Positions 1 through 8,639 of a stretch of DNA of 64,000 nucleotides are shown here, piece after piece. The stretch is taken from assembly GCF_000187245.1 (NCBI RefSeq), contig NC_027861.1:1364001-1428000 (forward strand), in the 5' to 3' direction. A program made the translations under genes and the position numbers. Numbering within the stretch: position 1 is the first letter of the stretch; every line of letters begins with the position of its first letter. This DNA comes from Ogataea parapolymorpha DL-1. Lineage: Eukaryota; Ascomycota; Pichiomycetes; Pichiales; Pichiaceae. Below the pieces are notes generated by a model. The model saw nothing but the letters and a program-made list of their open reading frames with translations. It was not told the DNA's origin and did not search any database.

Positions 1-177
1 AAAAGACAAGATCTGCTCGAAATCCGCAGGAAACAAGAAGTCCACGTTTACGAGACCGGCTGGAGTGTTCCAGATTTGCGCGACCCCAAGACGGTGAAGC
101 TTCTGAGAAATTGGAATGGGGATAGAGGCAGTTTGACCGCGTTGACGTTCAATGTGGTGAAGAAATCTGATATGTAG
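1..177 (+). CDS. C-terminal end of an unidentified protein (5' part outside window)
   Basis: An open frame enters at base 1 and stops at TAG 175-177, giving 58 residues. The piece is rich in charged residues and contains ETGWSVPDL and LLRNWNGD, then ends VVKKSDM. It looks like the conserved tail of a real protein rather than chance, because the frame is open from the edge and the composition is protein-like. I do not recognise the family. The next gene is convergent and ends 26 bp downstream. Confidence 0.5.
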   Translation, partial: KRQDLLEIRRKQEVHVYETGWSVPDLRDPKTVKLLRNWNGDRGSLTALTFNVVKKSDM

Positions 178-203
178 ATCGATATAAACAGGCATTGGGT
201 ATA

Positions 204-1445
204 TCATGTAATTGTTATGTCTTTGTTTCTTCTGGCATCCTTGTAGTCTGCGAGCTGTGTAATCTCGTCGGGATCCACGAAATAGCTCAGGCCAAGGATA
301 ACGAGAAAGCCTAAACCAACGACCGCCAGACTGTTTCTTGCCCACAGATAGAACTTGGTGGATTTCTTCCTGAAGAATACCAGTTTATCCAGATCTCCAT
401 CGAGGAGATGCCAATTTTGAGCTATCAGCTTATTGATATGTTTGATATACGCTTCGGGTGACCGTAATTGGGCTAATAGCTTCGAAACGTTGCGCTTTTG
501 AGGTTCCACATCGTGAGGATCATACTCTCGCACTTTTTCCGTCTTTCCGTTTTCATGCAATATCATAAACTCATATCCCTTGGGCATCTCTTTTTCTGAC
601 GCGAGGGAAGGGAACAAGTCTATAGTTGAGTTGTTCTGGCCTGCAAAGAGACTGCTAGGAACAAAAGTATTCGGAACAAGCACAGGGGTAAAGAAATTGC
701 CAGCCTCAAAAGAACGTGGGTCCTTAGAAGTTTGCTGCCTAGCCCACTCGTAATTTTGTACGCTTTTAAATAATTGTTCCTGTGTCATGTCATTTTGATG
801 CTTTGCCTCTTGTAAAAACGACTCCAACTCGGCAGGAGCTTTTGAAGGGGCCTGATCTATGCTCATAATGAAAGGGCGATAGGATGGCATTGGGGTGAAG
901 TTTGTCATTCTGGGAAGCTCATGGTGGTGATAGGATTCTTTTTTCTGGATCTTGTTAATAGAACTTAGGAGATCCTTAAACGAGGCATCGTGTTTCTTCT
1001 TCTTTACAGCTGCAGGTCTTTGCTCTGGCTCAGCCTTAGGGATCTCCTTAACTTTTGTTAGAAGAGAGCCAATAGTTTCTGGCTGCCCTGATTCCGCTGG
1101 AGGTGATACAGGATCATCTGATGTTTTGGATGGATTCAATTGTTCCATCAAGTAGTCGTAAAACTGCTTGTTGCGTTTCAATGTGGTGACAAAAAGTGAG
1201 AGACGTTCTTTATTTGACACATTCTTATTGTATCTGTGCAAGTTCCTGAACAAGTCCAGATTGCCCTTGGAATCAGATGCGCAATACTTCTTGAACAAAT
1301 CAATCTCAGAGCGGAATTTCTTGCAAAAATAGGGATATCCCAAAGGCTCAGTGACAGCTGACGTCTTCGACTGGAATGAGGAAAAACGGTAAAAAGCTTT
1401 CGGGCCCCGCGAGACCCAAAAACTTGACAGCCGAGCACTTGACAT
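204..1445 (-). CDS. Probable mitochondrial single-pass membrane protein of unknown function
   Basis: 413 residues from an ATG at 1445. The N-terminus (MSSARLSSFWVSRG...) is rich in Arg/Ser/Phe and free of acidic residues for about 27 positions, which is typical of a mitochondrial presequence. A lysine-rich low-complexity stretch occupies roughly residues 110-160. Near the C-terminus (about residues 370-392) is one hydrophobic segment, SLAVVGLGFLVILGLSYFV, followed by a short polar tail. The layout (presequence, soluble part, C-terminal membrane anchor) resembles yeast inner-membrane proteins such as GEP7, but I cannot claim orthology. Convergent with the partial gene at the window edge. Confidence 0.75.
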   Translation of the reverse strand: MSSARLSSFWVSRGPKAFYRFSSFQSKTSAVTEPLGYPYFCKKFRSEIDLFKKYCASDSKGNLDLFRNLHRYNKNVSNKERLSLFVTTLKRNKQFYDYLMEQLNPSKTSDDPVSPPAESGQPETIGSLLTKVKEIPKAEPEQRPAAVKKKKHDASFKDLLSSINKIQKKESYHHHELPRMTNFTPMPSYRPFIMSIDQAPSKAPAELESFLQEAKHQNDMTQEQLFKSVQNYEWARQQTSKDPRSFEAGNFFTPVLVPNTFVPSSLFAGQNNSTIDLFPSLASEKEMPKGYEFMILHENGKTEKVREYDPHDVEPQKRNVSKLLAQLRSPEAYIKHINKLIAQNWHLLDGDLDKLVFFRKKSTKFYLWARNSLAVVGLGFLVILGLSYFVDPDEITQLADYKDARRNKDITIT

Positions 1446-1541
1446 GAAGCTTATTCAACTTCTCCAAATCTATAAGTTTCAATTAAATTACGAGATGCAC
1501 TGCCAAGTATAAATAATAAAACCTAAGAATTACATAATGTA

Positions 1542-4085
1542 TCACTTCTTCCTGCCGAAGAAACCCCTCTTCTTCTTCTTTTTCTCGGTAACTTTTGTTT
1601 CGGACGTAGCCGGAGGAATATATGCTGGTGTGTTTGGAGCAGGTGTCGCTTCTGGGACCGGACGCAGGTTGTTTGCCTGAGATGAAGCAGGCAAACTGGA
1701 TTCGGAGCCGGAACCAGAAACAGAGCCAGAACCAGAGCCAGGCCCGCGCTGCGCGGTAGACTCCGTAGTAATGGCAGCAGGAGGGTATGCAGCAGGTGCT
1801 TGTGCAAACTCCGGGGGAGCAAAAGGCTGAGGTTGTTTTTGAGGTGGAGCGGTCTGTTGCTGCTGCGGTTTTGGCTGCTTGTATGGCCCGTTGATGCCTA
1901 GTCCGTTAGATGTCTGACTTCTCCTCGTCAATTGGTTCAAAGTGCCCGAGGAACTTTGTCTCATAGGGTATGGTTGCTGCATATTGTTCATGCCAGAGCT
2001 TTGAGAGGGTCCAAGCATCATGGACTGTCTTGATGGCATACCTCTAGTGTCGTTTCCGAGTGCAACACCATTTAGTAAGTTTGTGGACTTGCGGTTCTTT
2101 CTGGATGTAGGTTTGAATTGTCTGCTATGCTGCCTGGCCATTTGCCCGTAGTAATCCTGTCCCTCGTACGTAGATTGGTGGCCATTCATTCCAGATATCA
2201 TCGATAAATTGTCCTGTGTGTAAGACATTGGAACAGGTTGCCTTCTGCCAGGTGCAGAAGGTGCCTTTTGCCCTATAATTTGCTGCTGGCCAGGCAATCC
2301 TTGAGAAGGGAGCCCATGAGGTAGCCCCTGCTGGGGAAGGTAAGATGGAGAAGACGACCCATTGTAGTACTCTGTGCCTGGCGGTGGAGCGGGATATTGC
2401 TGTTGCGCTTGAGGTGCGGGAGCAGGTTGAACAGATTGGGCTGGATTCTGCTGCGGTGGATACTGCTGTGGGTGGTACTGTTGATACTGCTGCTGGGGAG
2501 GGAAATACTGTTGGTACTGTTGCGCAGGTTGAGCCTGTGGCTGGGATTGCGGCTGGACTTGCTGAGCTTCCCGCTGTTGGGCAAAAATGTTTGGAATAGG
2601 TTTTGGTTGGTAGCCGCCTGTTGGTCCTTGAGGGTTTTGCGTCTGGTCGGAAATCACATACGCACGGGCCATTTCGGAAAGCTCTTCAAGATCAGTTTCC
2701 ATGTTCTGGTCCGGAACAACAACTTCATTTACATATTGGCCGTTGGTTGCCACAGCAGGTTGTGGATTCGTAGGGTATGATCTTTGGTTATTAGGCTGGT
2801 TGTACTCCTTATTTTCAAAGTTGAATGCATTATTGTCTGACTGAGAGGCTGGAGGAGATGGATGAACCGTGGAAGGATGGATTGCAGGCTGGGCCAGCCT
2901 ACTTTCCGATTCCGCAATCTCTTTCTCCTTCAAGGCGTTTTTCACTGAAAGTTCGTCCTGCTGCAGTTTCAGATGTCTGATATTTTCAGCGTTTTTGCGC
3001 AGCCAGAATATCGATGTTGGGTTTTCCAGGGTCGAAACATTGCTGGTGCATGCTTGTGTCATCATGGCGTACAAGAATTCCAAGTATGGAGTCTTGATGT
3101 GGAAGTCATCTGCAATGAGAATAGGTTGCAAAACAAGAAGGTCCAAGTAGATCTCATTCTGATTGTAGAAGTCGTAAAACAGTTTTGGGGCTTCTGAATA
3201 ATCGGGGCTGAGGTCAACGACCGGGTATAATTGGCCCAATCGTTGGAGCATGGAGGATTCGCTGTCATAGCTTTTGAAAAGCTTGCATCCCATGGTTTTA
3301 ATGACACTGATGATCTCCTTGATCAGCCCCGAGATCAACGGTTTTGCCAAAATTTGTTCTTGGAGCTGATCCGGAAAAGGTTTTTCAAATAATATGGATA
3401 AGGGCTCAATAGTTATTTTCGGAAGTGCGAATTTCCATTGGTACGACAGGAACTCCACCGGGGTGCTGAGCTTGTAGACGTCAATTCCGGCACTCTCGAA
3501 AAGGTCCGATATCTCGTTGATGAGTTTGATGTCGGTTTTTGTGTATTCATTCTCGGTACCACTACGGCCGACGTATAGCAAGTCACTTTCTTTTTTGCTT
3601 TTGTAGACCTGGTAGTTATTATTTCCCACCAGACGGATATCGTAGTCGGACATTATGGATAGCACTGGGATGTCTGCGTCGAGTTGCATTGACAGCTTGA
3701 CAAATGGCTCCAAGTTGACAAAGTTTGTGGACTCGACAATAATTGTAGGGACCGAGCCGACGGAAAGCTGGGCCACGACCAATTTGGCCAGCTTGCCAAA
3801 CACCAAAGCTAGATCCTGCAATGACGTGGCGGACACGAATATGTAGTCGATTTTGGTTCTAGAGAAGTCTGTGCTGGATAAATACAGATCGAGAGACTCG
3901 TATACCGTTGACAGCGAGTACCTGGAATTGCCAAACTGCAAAGAATTCCATTGGAAGGTGTTATTTGATTTTGCAGAGGGACTGACCACCGTGAGATCAC
4001 ACGTTTTGGAGCTGAACAACCGCCAGTTATAAAAGGCAAGGTTGGGATGAGCCCCTATTGACAGCACGTTGTAACGGGAGGTCAT
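1542..4085 (-). CDS. SVL3: SVL3/PAM1-family cell-cortex protein
   Basis: 847 residues from the first in-frame ATG; the frame is open 7 codons further but only to a TTG. The N-terminal ~330 residues start VLSIGAHPNLAFYNWRL and look like the fungal ketopantoate-reductase-like fold of S. cerevisiae Svl3 and Pam1, which localise to sites of polarised growth and the bud neck. In this family the Rossmann-type part has no proven enzyme activity. The second half is a long Gln/Pro-rich disordered region (about residues 470-800) with several PQQQYQQY-like repeats. The last residues are a polybasic KKKKKRGFFGRKK that could bind acidic membrane lipids. Family assignment rests on recalled similarity and length (S. 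cerevisiae proteins are about 825-830 residues). Confidence 0.75.
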   Translation of the reverse strand: MTSRYNVLSIGAHPNLAFYNWRLFSSKTCDLTVVSPSAKSNNTFQWNSLQFGNSRYSLSTVYESLDLYLSSTDFSRTKIDYIFVSATSLQDLALVFGKLAKLVVAQLSVGSVPTIIVESTNFVNLEPFVKLSMQLDADIPVLSIMSDYDIRLVGNNNYQVYKSKKESDLLYVGRSGTENEYTKTDIKLINEISDLFESAGIDVYKLSTPVEFLSYQWKFALPKITIEPLSILFEKPFPDQLQEQILAKPLISGLIKEIISVIKTMGCKLFKSYDSESSMLQRLGQLYPVVDLSPDYSEAPKLFYDFYNQNEIYLDLLVLQPILIADDFHIKTPYLEFLYAMMTQACTSNVSTLENPTSIFWLRKNAENIRHLKLQQDELSVKNALKEKEIAESESRLAQPAIHPSTVHPSPPASQSDNNAFNFENKEYNQPNNQRSYPTNPQPAVATNGQYVNEVVVPDQNMETDLEELSEMARAYVISDQTQNPQGPTGGYQPKPIPNIFAQQREAQQVQPQSQPQAQPAQQYQQYFPPQQQYQQYHPQQYPPQQNPAQSVQPAPAPQAQQQYPAPPPGTEYYNGSSSPSYLPQQGLPHGLPSQGLPGQQQIIGQKAPSAPGRRQPVPMSYTQDNLSMISGMNGHQSTYEGQDYYGQMARQHSRQFKPTSRKNRKSTNLLNGVALGNDTRGMPSRQSMMLGPSQSSGMNNMQQPYPMRQSSSGTLNQLTRRSQTSNGLGINGPYKQPKPQQQQTAPPQKQPQPFAPPEFAQAPAAYPPAAITTESTAQRGPGSGSGSVSGSGSESSLPASSQANNLRPVPEATPAPNTPAYIPPATSETKVTEKKKKKRGFFGRKK

Positions 4086-4845
4086 AATAAAGACAAGTTT
4101 GTTCAAGGAACGGCCGTTAGCAATGAAGAAGGGTCAGAATTACTTGAGCAGGCCTTTGTTGAAGATCCAGCGAGTGCAAAATTTGGTCAGACGAAACAAT
4201 GTTTGACTTTTAAGAAATTTCGGCGAAGGAGGGATCTAGTTTACAAACAGAATATGTTTGGCAGGGCAGGGGTGTGCACACGGAGCAGGGTGGGACTATC
4301 GACCTTAAAATTTTTTCCTACATCTTCAAATTTCCTCACGTCTACTGTGTATTGGGCAGGACGAAATGGCCTGCGACGATGCATAGTTCTGCCGGAAACC
4401 GGTCTGGACTCCATTGCTGGCTTGCCTCACCCGCTTTCTGGCTTTTGGGGTCAGGAACACGGACCGGCCGAATATAGTGGACGGAGAATAATCGAAAGCG
4501 TATCTCCGGTGGATGACTCCTGATTCCCTCGGTCATTGACTTTTGAACATTACTTCTTGAGCTGTAGTGGCAGACTGGTCATAGGATAAACGTTTCTGCA
4601 TTGTAGCACTAAAGGGTGGCCGATTAGAAGGCGAAGCCTCGATAGATTTGAAGTAGTCAGACTTCCAGTCGCGTCACATTATCAGGTTTCTGTGTTGCCC
4701 TGATGTCTACAAACTACCCCCTAAGCGAGCCAGCCTTATATATCACACGCCTGTCTCCGCTCGTGATATTAGTAATTGAGAGATTATTGCGCAGAAATAT
4801 AAAAGGCCGAAAAATTGCCATATAATTATTTGATTAATTTGCTCA
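4086..4845. other. 760-bp divergent intergenic region (SVL3 / ATX1)
   Basis: This is the promoter region of two divergent genes. Close to ATX1 there are TATA-like stretches at about 4736-4744 and 4798-4804. I saw no tRNA, no clear snoRNA boxes and no credible long gene; the longest open frames are not protein-like. A 27-codon ATG frame at 4123-4206 (+) encodes a very basic peptide and is discussed under findings. Confidence 0.6.
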
Positions 4846-5067
4846 ATGTCTGCCAAACACTACAAGTTCGATGTCACAATGGCCTGCTCTGGCTGCTCTA
4901 ATGCTGTCAATCGTGTGCTCACGCGACTCCCAGGAGTGAAGAATGTCGAGATTTCGCTCGAGAAACAGACGGTCGACGTGATAAGCGACCTAGACTACGA
5001 TACAGTGCTGCAGGCCATCTCGAAGACGGGAAAGAAGGTCAACGGTGGCACAATTGTGAGCGCATAG
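4846..5067 (+). CDS. ATX1: Copper metallochaperone Atx1
   Basis: 73 residues, the full family length. The single heavy-metal-associated domain carries the Cu(I) motif MACSGC (Met12, Cys14, Cys17) after the first beta strand. It also has the C-terminal lysine pattern (TGKKVNGG, Lys65-Lys66) typical of Atx1 loop 5. The protein delivers copper in the cytosol to the Golgi P-type ATPase Ccc2, which loads the multicopper ferroxidase needed for high-affinity iron uptake. Start is unambiguous: the only upstream in-frame region is AT-rich leader. A TTTGCTCA string directly abuts the ATG but is probably fortuitous. Confidence 0.97.
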   Translation: MSAKHYKFDVTMACSGCSNAVNRVLTRLPGVKNVEISLEKQTVDVISDLDYDTVLQAISKTGKKVNGGTIVSA

Positions 5068-5373
5068 GTGGGATGGTCAGATGCCATCCAGTGTCCTTTT
5101 GGACTCCGTCAATGAATCCCGGCGAGTTGTGGCTGTTGCGCTTCTGAGTGGAGTCACCCGACTGCGGTCACATGACACAACAGACTGGCTTTTGCAATGC
5201 CGGTACGAAATGGACCTAATTGATAAGTTTTCGCAATGTTTAGCTCAAATTTATGCTTGAATGTCTTCCACGTAGCACTGGTCATGTAAACAGTAATTGC
5301 CCCGCCTGGCTCGAGGGTGAAATATTTTCCGATACGGTAAAGTCGAATCTGAAAAAATCTTGACAATTCTCAA
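5068..5373. promoter_or_regulatory. 306-bp region between ATX1 and the APS/PAPS carrier gene
   Basis: Contains the ATX1 3' end and the promoter of the downstream carrier. The near-palindrome GTCACATGAC at about 5167-5176 differs by one base per half from the Cbf1/E-box core CACGTG used in yeast sulfur regulation. Because the downstream gene carries sulfate-activation intermediates, this is a plausible but unproven control site. A 70-codon minus-strand frame here is not protein-like. Confidence 0.4.
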
Positions 5374-6282
5374 ATGGAAAACAAACGTTCTGCGTTGTCG
5401 CTGCCGGAACCGGCGCTCTCTCTGGTATCTGGAGGCATAGCAGGAGCATTATCACGGACTGCTGTATCGCCTATGGAGCGTGTCAAGGTTTTACAGCAAG
5501 TCCAAGGATCAACAAATTCGTACCAAGGTGTTTTCGGCTCGGTGCGTCAGATATGGAGAGAGGAAGGGTACAGGGGGCTGTATCGAGGAAACGGCATCAA
5601 CTGCATTCGCGTGATTCCCTACTCTGCTGTCCAGTACGCGTCGTACCAGCGTCTGAAGCGGTTTCTAGCCCGTCCAGACGGCAGTCTCAGCACAGAAAGC
5701 AGACTGGTGGCCGGGACCGTTGCCGGATTTTTGTCGGTTTTGGTGTCGTATCCGATGGATCTGGTGAAAACGAGACTCTCTGTGCAGACGGCACAGCTCA
5801 GAAACCTCAAGAGCCGCGCATCGATCGAGAAACCGCCTGGGATGTGGCAGAGTCTCGTGAATATTTATCGCAACGAGGGAGGTATACCTGCGCTTTATCG
5901 AGGAATTATGCCGACTTCGTGGGGTGTGGCGCCCTACACGGCTCTCAACTTCACGATGTACGAGAGCATGAAGGAGCTGGTGCCCGAGAAACACCGCAAA
6001 AACCCTGCCATCGCGCTCACTCTTGGGGCCATCAGCGGCGGGGTGGGGCAGACTATAATTTATCCGATGGACGTTTTGCGTAGACGGTTCCAAGTGGCGA
6101 CGCTGGGGGGCGGAGAAATGGGATTCCAGTACAAGTCGACGCCGGACGCGCTGGTGCAAATCGTCCGCAAAGAAGGGTACAAGGGACTGTACAAGGGGCT
6201 GCCGGCGAACATCTGGAAGATCTGCCCGTCGATGGCTGTGCAGTGGATGAGTTACGATCTGATAAGAAATTTGCTTCAGTAG
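5374..6282 (+). CDS. Mitochondrial carrier for adenosine phosphosulfate / PAPS (YPR011C type)
   Basis: 302 residues built of three carrier repeats, each with the P-x-[DE]-x-x-[KR] signature: SPMERVKV, YPMDLVKTRL and YPMDVLRRRF. Six transmembrane helices are expected. It follows S. cerevisiae YPR011C closely along its length (GGIAGALSRTAVSPMERVK, RGNGINCIRVIPYSAVQ, IEKPPGMWQ). That protein moves APS and PAPS across the mitochondrial inner membrane and is linked to sulfur metabolism and heat tolerance. Substrate is taken from the orthologue, not visible in the sequence. Confidence 0.9.
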   Translation: MENKRSALSLPEPALSLVSGGIAGALSRTAVSPMERVKVLQQVQGSTNSYQGVFGSVRQIWREEGYRGLYRGNGINCIRVIPYSAVQYASYQRLKRFLARPDGSLSTESRLVAGTVAGFLSVLVSYPMDLVKTRLSVQTAQLRNLKSRASIEKPPGMWQSLVNIYRNEGGIPALYRGIMPTSWGVAPYTALNFTMYESMKELVPEKHRKNPAIALTLGAISGGVGQTIIYPMDVLRRRFQVATLGGGEMGFQYKSTPDALVQIVRKEGYKGLYKGLPANIWKICPSMAVQWMSYDLIRNLLQ

Positions 6283-6838
6283 TTGGGGAAAAAGAAATAT
6301 AGGCCAACGGGCCAGCCAGGAGCGATGTGATAAGTGTGTATTTTTTTTTACCGAGAACAATCACAGGGGTGAGTGCACCGCCCTGCTATATGGCGCTAGA
6401 GAAGCTCTGTACACAATAGGCCGGTAGTAGAACAGCCAGCTTGGCGCACGATAGGCCAATCAGACCATAGGATTTCAAGATTCGTACAATCATAATTTCC
6501 CAATTGCCTTATCTCTTGTTCAGCACAACAATACTCTGAGTGCTGGAATAATTGGCAATCCGCACACTGTGCATATTTCTTTTACCCCGACAATCTAAAC
6601 AGAAAATCTGCAGACAGAAAATCTGCAGCTCCTGTGCAGTCGGTTATGACTATTGCAATGCAACATCCCATGGAGGAGGCTTCTTATAAAAAGCCTCAAA
6701 TCCAAAACTGATAGTGTTTTCAGAATCCTATACGAAAGTTCACGTTCAGGTCACGTATTACTACACACGCCACCCCAAACTACCGGTGGACGAATCCAAG
6801 TTCACATTTTGACCCACTTTCGCAATTTTCGCCCACAG
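6283..6838. promoter_or_regulatory. 556-bp promoter/leader of the GATA factor gene, with GATAAG sites
   Basis: Holds the carrier gene 3' end and the GAT1 upstream region. GATAAG occurs on the plus strand at 6329-6334 and on the minus strand at 6508-6513, the core recognised by AreA/Gat1-type factors, so autoregulation is possible. The open frame continues from the gene back to 6653 but has no ATG before 6839, so that stretch is taken as leader. A 15-bp tandem duplication lies at 6599-6628. Confidence 0.5.
6599..6628. repeat. Perfect 15-bp tandem duplication upstream of GAT1
   Basis: The unit ACAGAAAATCTGCAG occurs twice back to back (6599-6613 and 6614-6628). Each unit holds the short palindrome CTGCAG. 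No known binding site was recognised; it may be a replication-slippage product or a duplicated regulatory site. Confidence 0.85.
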
Positions 6839-8122
6839 CAAATGCAATACGCAAATGTTCCGGCCCAGAAATCAGATTCCCATGTCAAGCTTCTGAAAAA
6901 GGAGATTGAACGGGAGTTCAGTGAGCAATGCAACACGTCGCTGCAGATATGGCGGATGTTCAATAACAAAAATACCCTCTTGCCTAACAACAAGCGCATT
7001 CTGAACCTGTCCTGGAGACTCAACAGTATCGAGAACGTAAAGCGGCGGAGGAATTCCGACTCAACCAGCAAAATCACCAAGACCTCTGTGCCCCGCAACA
7101 CTCACAAATATTCAGACTCGCAATCGAGCAACAATTTATCCCTGACAAAGCCGCATTTGCCTGAATCGTTGCTGAGTGCCGAGACGCCTGAAAACCCGGA
7201 ATTCGACTACATCGAGCACATTCGCAGAATTTCAAAAGAGGAGTACGGAGTCAACCCCGACGTCCGCTCTGCCACCGAGCCGTTCCGTTCATCGATATCC
7301 TCAACGGAGCACGAACCAGCATTCTCCATAACCGACCCAATTACAATAGATTCCAAAGAGCGCATGGACATTAACGACTACTTTTCACCGGAGACTAGCC
7401 ATTCACTGTCTTCTAATACTAATTCAATATTTTCGACCGCTGCAGCTCAGCCGTTCCAGTTCTCGCAGACGCATCACAGTCAGCTCGGCGTGACTCTTCC
7501 GCAGACGTCCTCCCAAGGAAGGCAAAATGACGACTTCAACGTGGACCATTTCCTGAAATTCGACGACAACATGTCAGAGATGATGGAGATGACCAACTTC
7601 GCACAGTCCGACAAGGAAAAGCCTCTGAGTTCAATCAAAGAGGAGAAAGCCTCCTCCGACTACAGCTTGGCCAACTACATCAACACTCTGGAAGTTTCAT
7701 TAGATCGTCGCGATAGACCAGTTTACGACAAATTGTCGCCTACGTTGACAACGGCAAGCACCAGGTCTGTGCCTACGGTGACGCCGGCCTCTGCAAAGGG
7801 CTCTCAGCAACCGATTTGCGAAAACTGTTTCACGTCTACGACTCCTTTGTGGCGCAAAACGTCGGACAACAGGCTTTTGTGTAACGCCTGCGGCCTCTTC
7901 TTCAAGTTGCACGGTGTTATTCGTCCTCTCAACAACACCGCGTCTGGACCGAAAGCCACCGAGCGCAACAAGCGTAAGCGTGCCGCCGTGGAGCTCGGAG
8001 AGCACAACTCGACGGTAAAAGTCGCTCCCCAGCCGATCCGAACAGACAGTTTCAAGTCGGATAATATGCAAATGGGCGAGACATTTGCCGGGGACTGGGA
8101 TTGGCTCAAGTTCAATGTTTAG
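6839..8122 (+). CDS. GAT1: GATA zinc-finger nitrogen regulator (AreA/Gat1 type)
   Basis: 427 residues from the first in-frame ATG. Near the N-terminus SLQIWRMFNNKNTLLPN followed by NLSWRL is the conserved activation-region motif of fungal AreA/Gat1 proteins. One GATA finger has the C-x2-C-x17-C-x2-C spacing (CENC...CNAC) with LWRK and LCNACGLF, then a basic tail. The last residues, DWDWLKFNV, match the conserved C-terminal tail of AreA that contacts NmrA-type co-repressors. Such factors activate genes for poor nitrogen sources. Two purine-permease genes in this window have GATAA motifs in their promoters, so they are candidate targets. Confidence 0.88.
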   Translation, partial: QMQYANVPAQKSDSHVKLLKKEIEREFSEQCNTSLQIWRMFNNKNTLLPNNKRILNLSWRLNSIENVKRRRNSDSTSKITKTSVPRNTHKYSDSQSSNNLSLTKPHLPESLLSAETPENPEFDYIEHIRRISKEEYGVNPDVRSATEPFRSSISSTEHEPAFSITDPITIDSKERMDINDYFSPETSHSLSSNTNSIFSTAAAQPFQFSQTHHSQLGVTLPQTSSQGRQNDDFNVDHFLKFDDNMSEMMEMTNFAQSDKEKPLSSIKEEKASSDYSLANYINTLEVSLDRRDRPVYDKLSPTLTTASTRSVPTVTPASAKGSQQPICENCFTSTTPLWRKTSDNRLLCNACGLFFKLHGVIRPLNNTASGPKATERNKRKRAAVELGEHNSTVKVAPQPIRTDSFKSDNMQMGETFAGDWDWLKFNV

Positions 8123-8517
8123 ATGGAGAGGTTGACGTTGAAGTTGCCGACGCCAGACCGCGACTGTTTGCGCGCGGAACCAACGTTGGGAGACTTCCAA
8201 AAGGAGAAGAGTGAGAGCCACAGAGAGCTCCAGGACCACATGTTACTAATAAGCTCGCCGCTGTTTTCTTCATTGGTGAGTTCCTGGATGACTCTGTTGG
8301 AGAGTCTGTTAGAGAGCTTCATTCGCGAAGTTGGCTTCTTGGTCCATCTGGACTTGCGGATCTTTGTTTTGTGGTTAGGCTTGGTGGTGTTGTGTCGCAG
8401 ATTGAGAAAAGCTGAGGAGTCCGAGACATAGCCTGTGGATAGCAAATTGATGATGGATCGCCAGATTCTTTTTGCAGTTCTATACCTCGAATATCGAGGC
8501 GGGGGCATCGACCGCAT
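8119..8517 (-). CDS. Hypothetical basic protein overlapping the GAT1 stop codon
   Basis: 132 residues from an ATG at 8517. It ends at 8119, overlapping the last 4 bases of GAT1 in convergent orientation. The product is Arg/Lys/Ser-rich (RYSRYRTAKRIWRS..., TKIRKSRWTKKPTSRMKLSNR) with an aromatic hydrophobic patch, MWSWSSLWLSLFSFW, near residues 93-107 that could be a membrane or amphipathic segment. No family recognised. A 102-codon frame on the other strand also spans this gap, so which, if either, is real is unclear. The unusually large 517-bp space between GAT1 and SCJ1 favours some gene here. Confidence 0.35.
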   Translation of the reverse strand: MRSMPPPRYSRYRTAKRIWRSIINLLSTGYVSDSSAFLNLRHNTTKPNHKTKIRKSRWTKKPTSRMKLSNRLSNRVIQELTNEENSGELISNMWSWSSLWLSLFSFWKSPNVGSARKQSRSGVGNFNVNLSI

Positions 8518-8615
8518 CTGACGATAGCTAGATCAAATAGTAAAATCTTGTGCGCTTATTACAGAGCACAGCCCGGAGAAACGAATATCGAGAAAAAAAA
8601 ATATTTATAATGGAT

Positions 8616-8622
8616 TGACGTG
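8616..8622 (+). promoter_or_regulatory. TGACGTG motif next to SCJ1 start (possible UPR element)
   Basis: TGACGTG contains the ACGTG core bound by Hac1/XBP1-type factors. SCJ1 is an ER chaperone gene that is UPR-responsive in yeast. The motif lies only 17 bp before the ATG, probably inside the leader, so this is weak. Confidence 0.2.
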
Positions 8623-8639
8623 TTATAGAAATATAGAAA

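Noticed and set aside
4838..4845. TTTGCTCA, an exact match to the copper-factor Mac1 site, before ATX1
   Set aside because: It directly touches the start codon, a position unsuitable for an activator. ATX1 in S. cerevisiae is under iron control, and 8-mers arise by chance.
6653..6838. N-terminal 62-codon extension of the GATA factor
   Set aside because: The open stretch begins with TTG and contains no ATG before 6839. It also follows the tandem repeat and promoter motifs.
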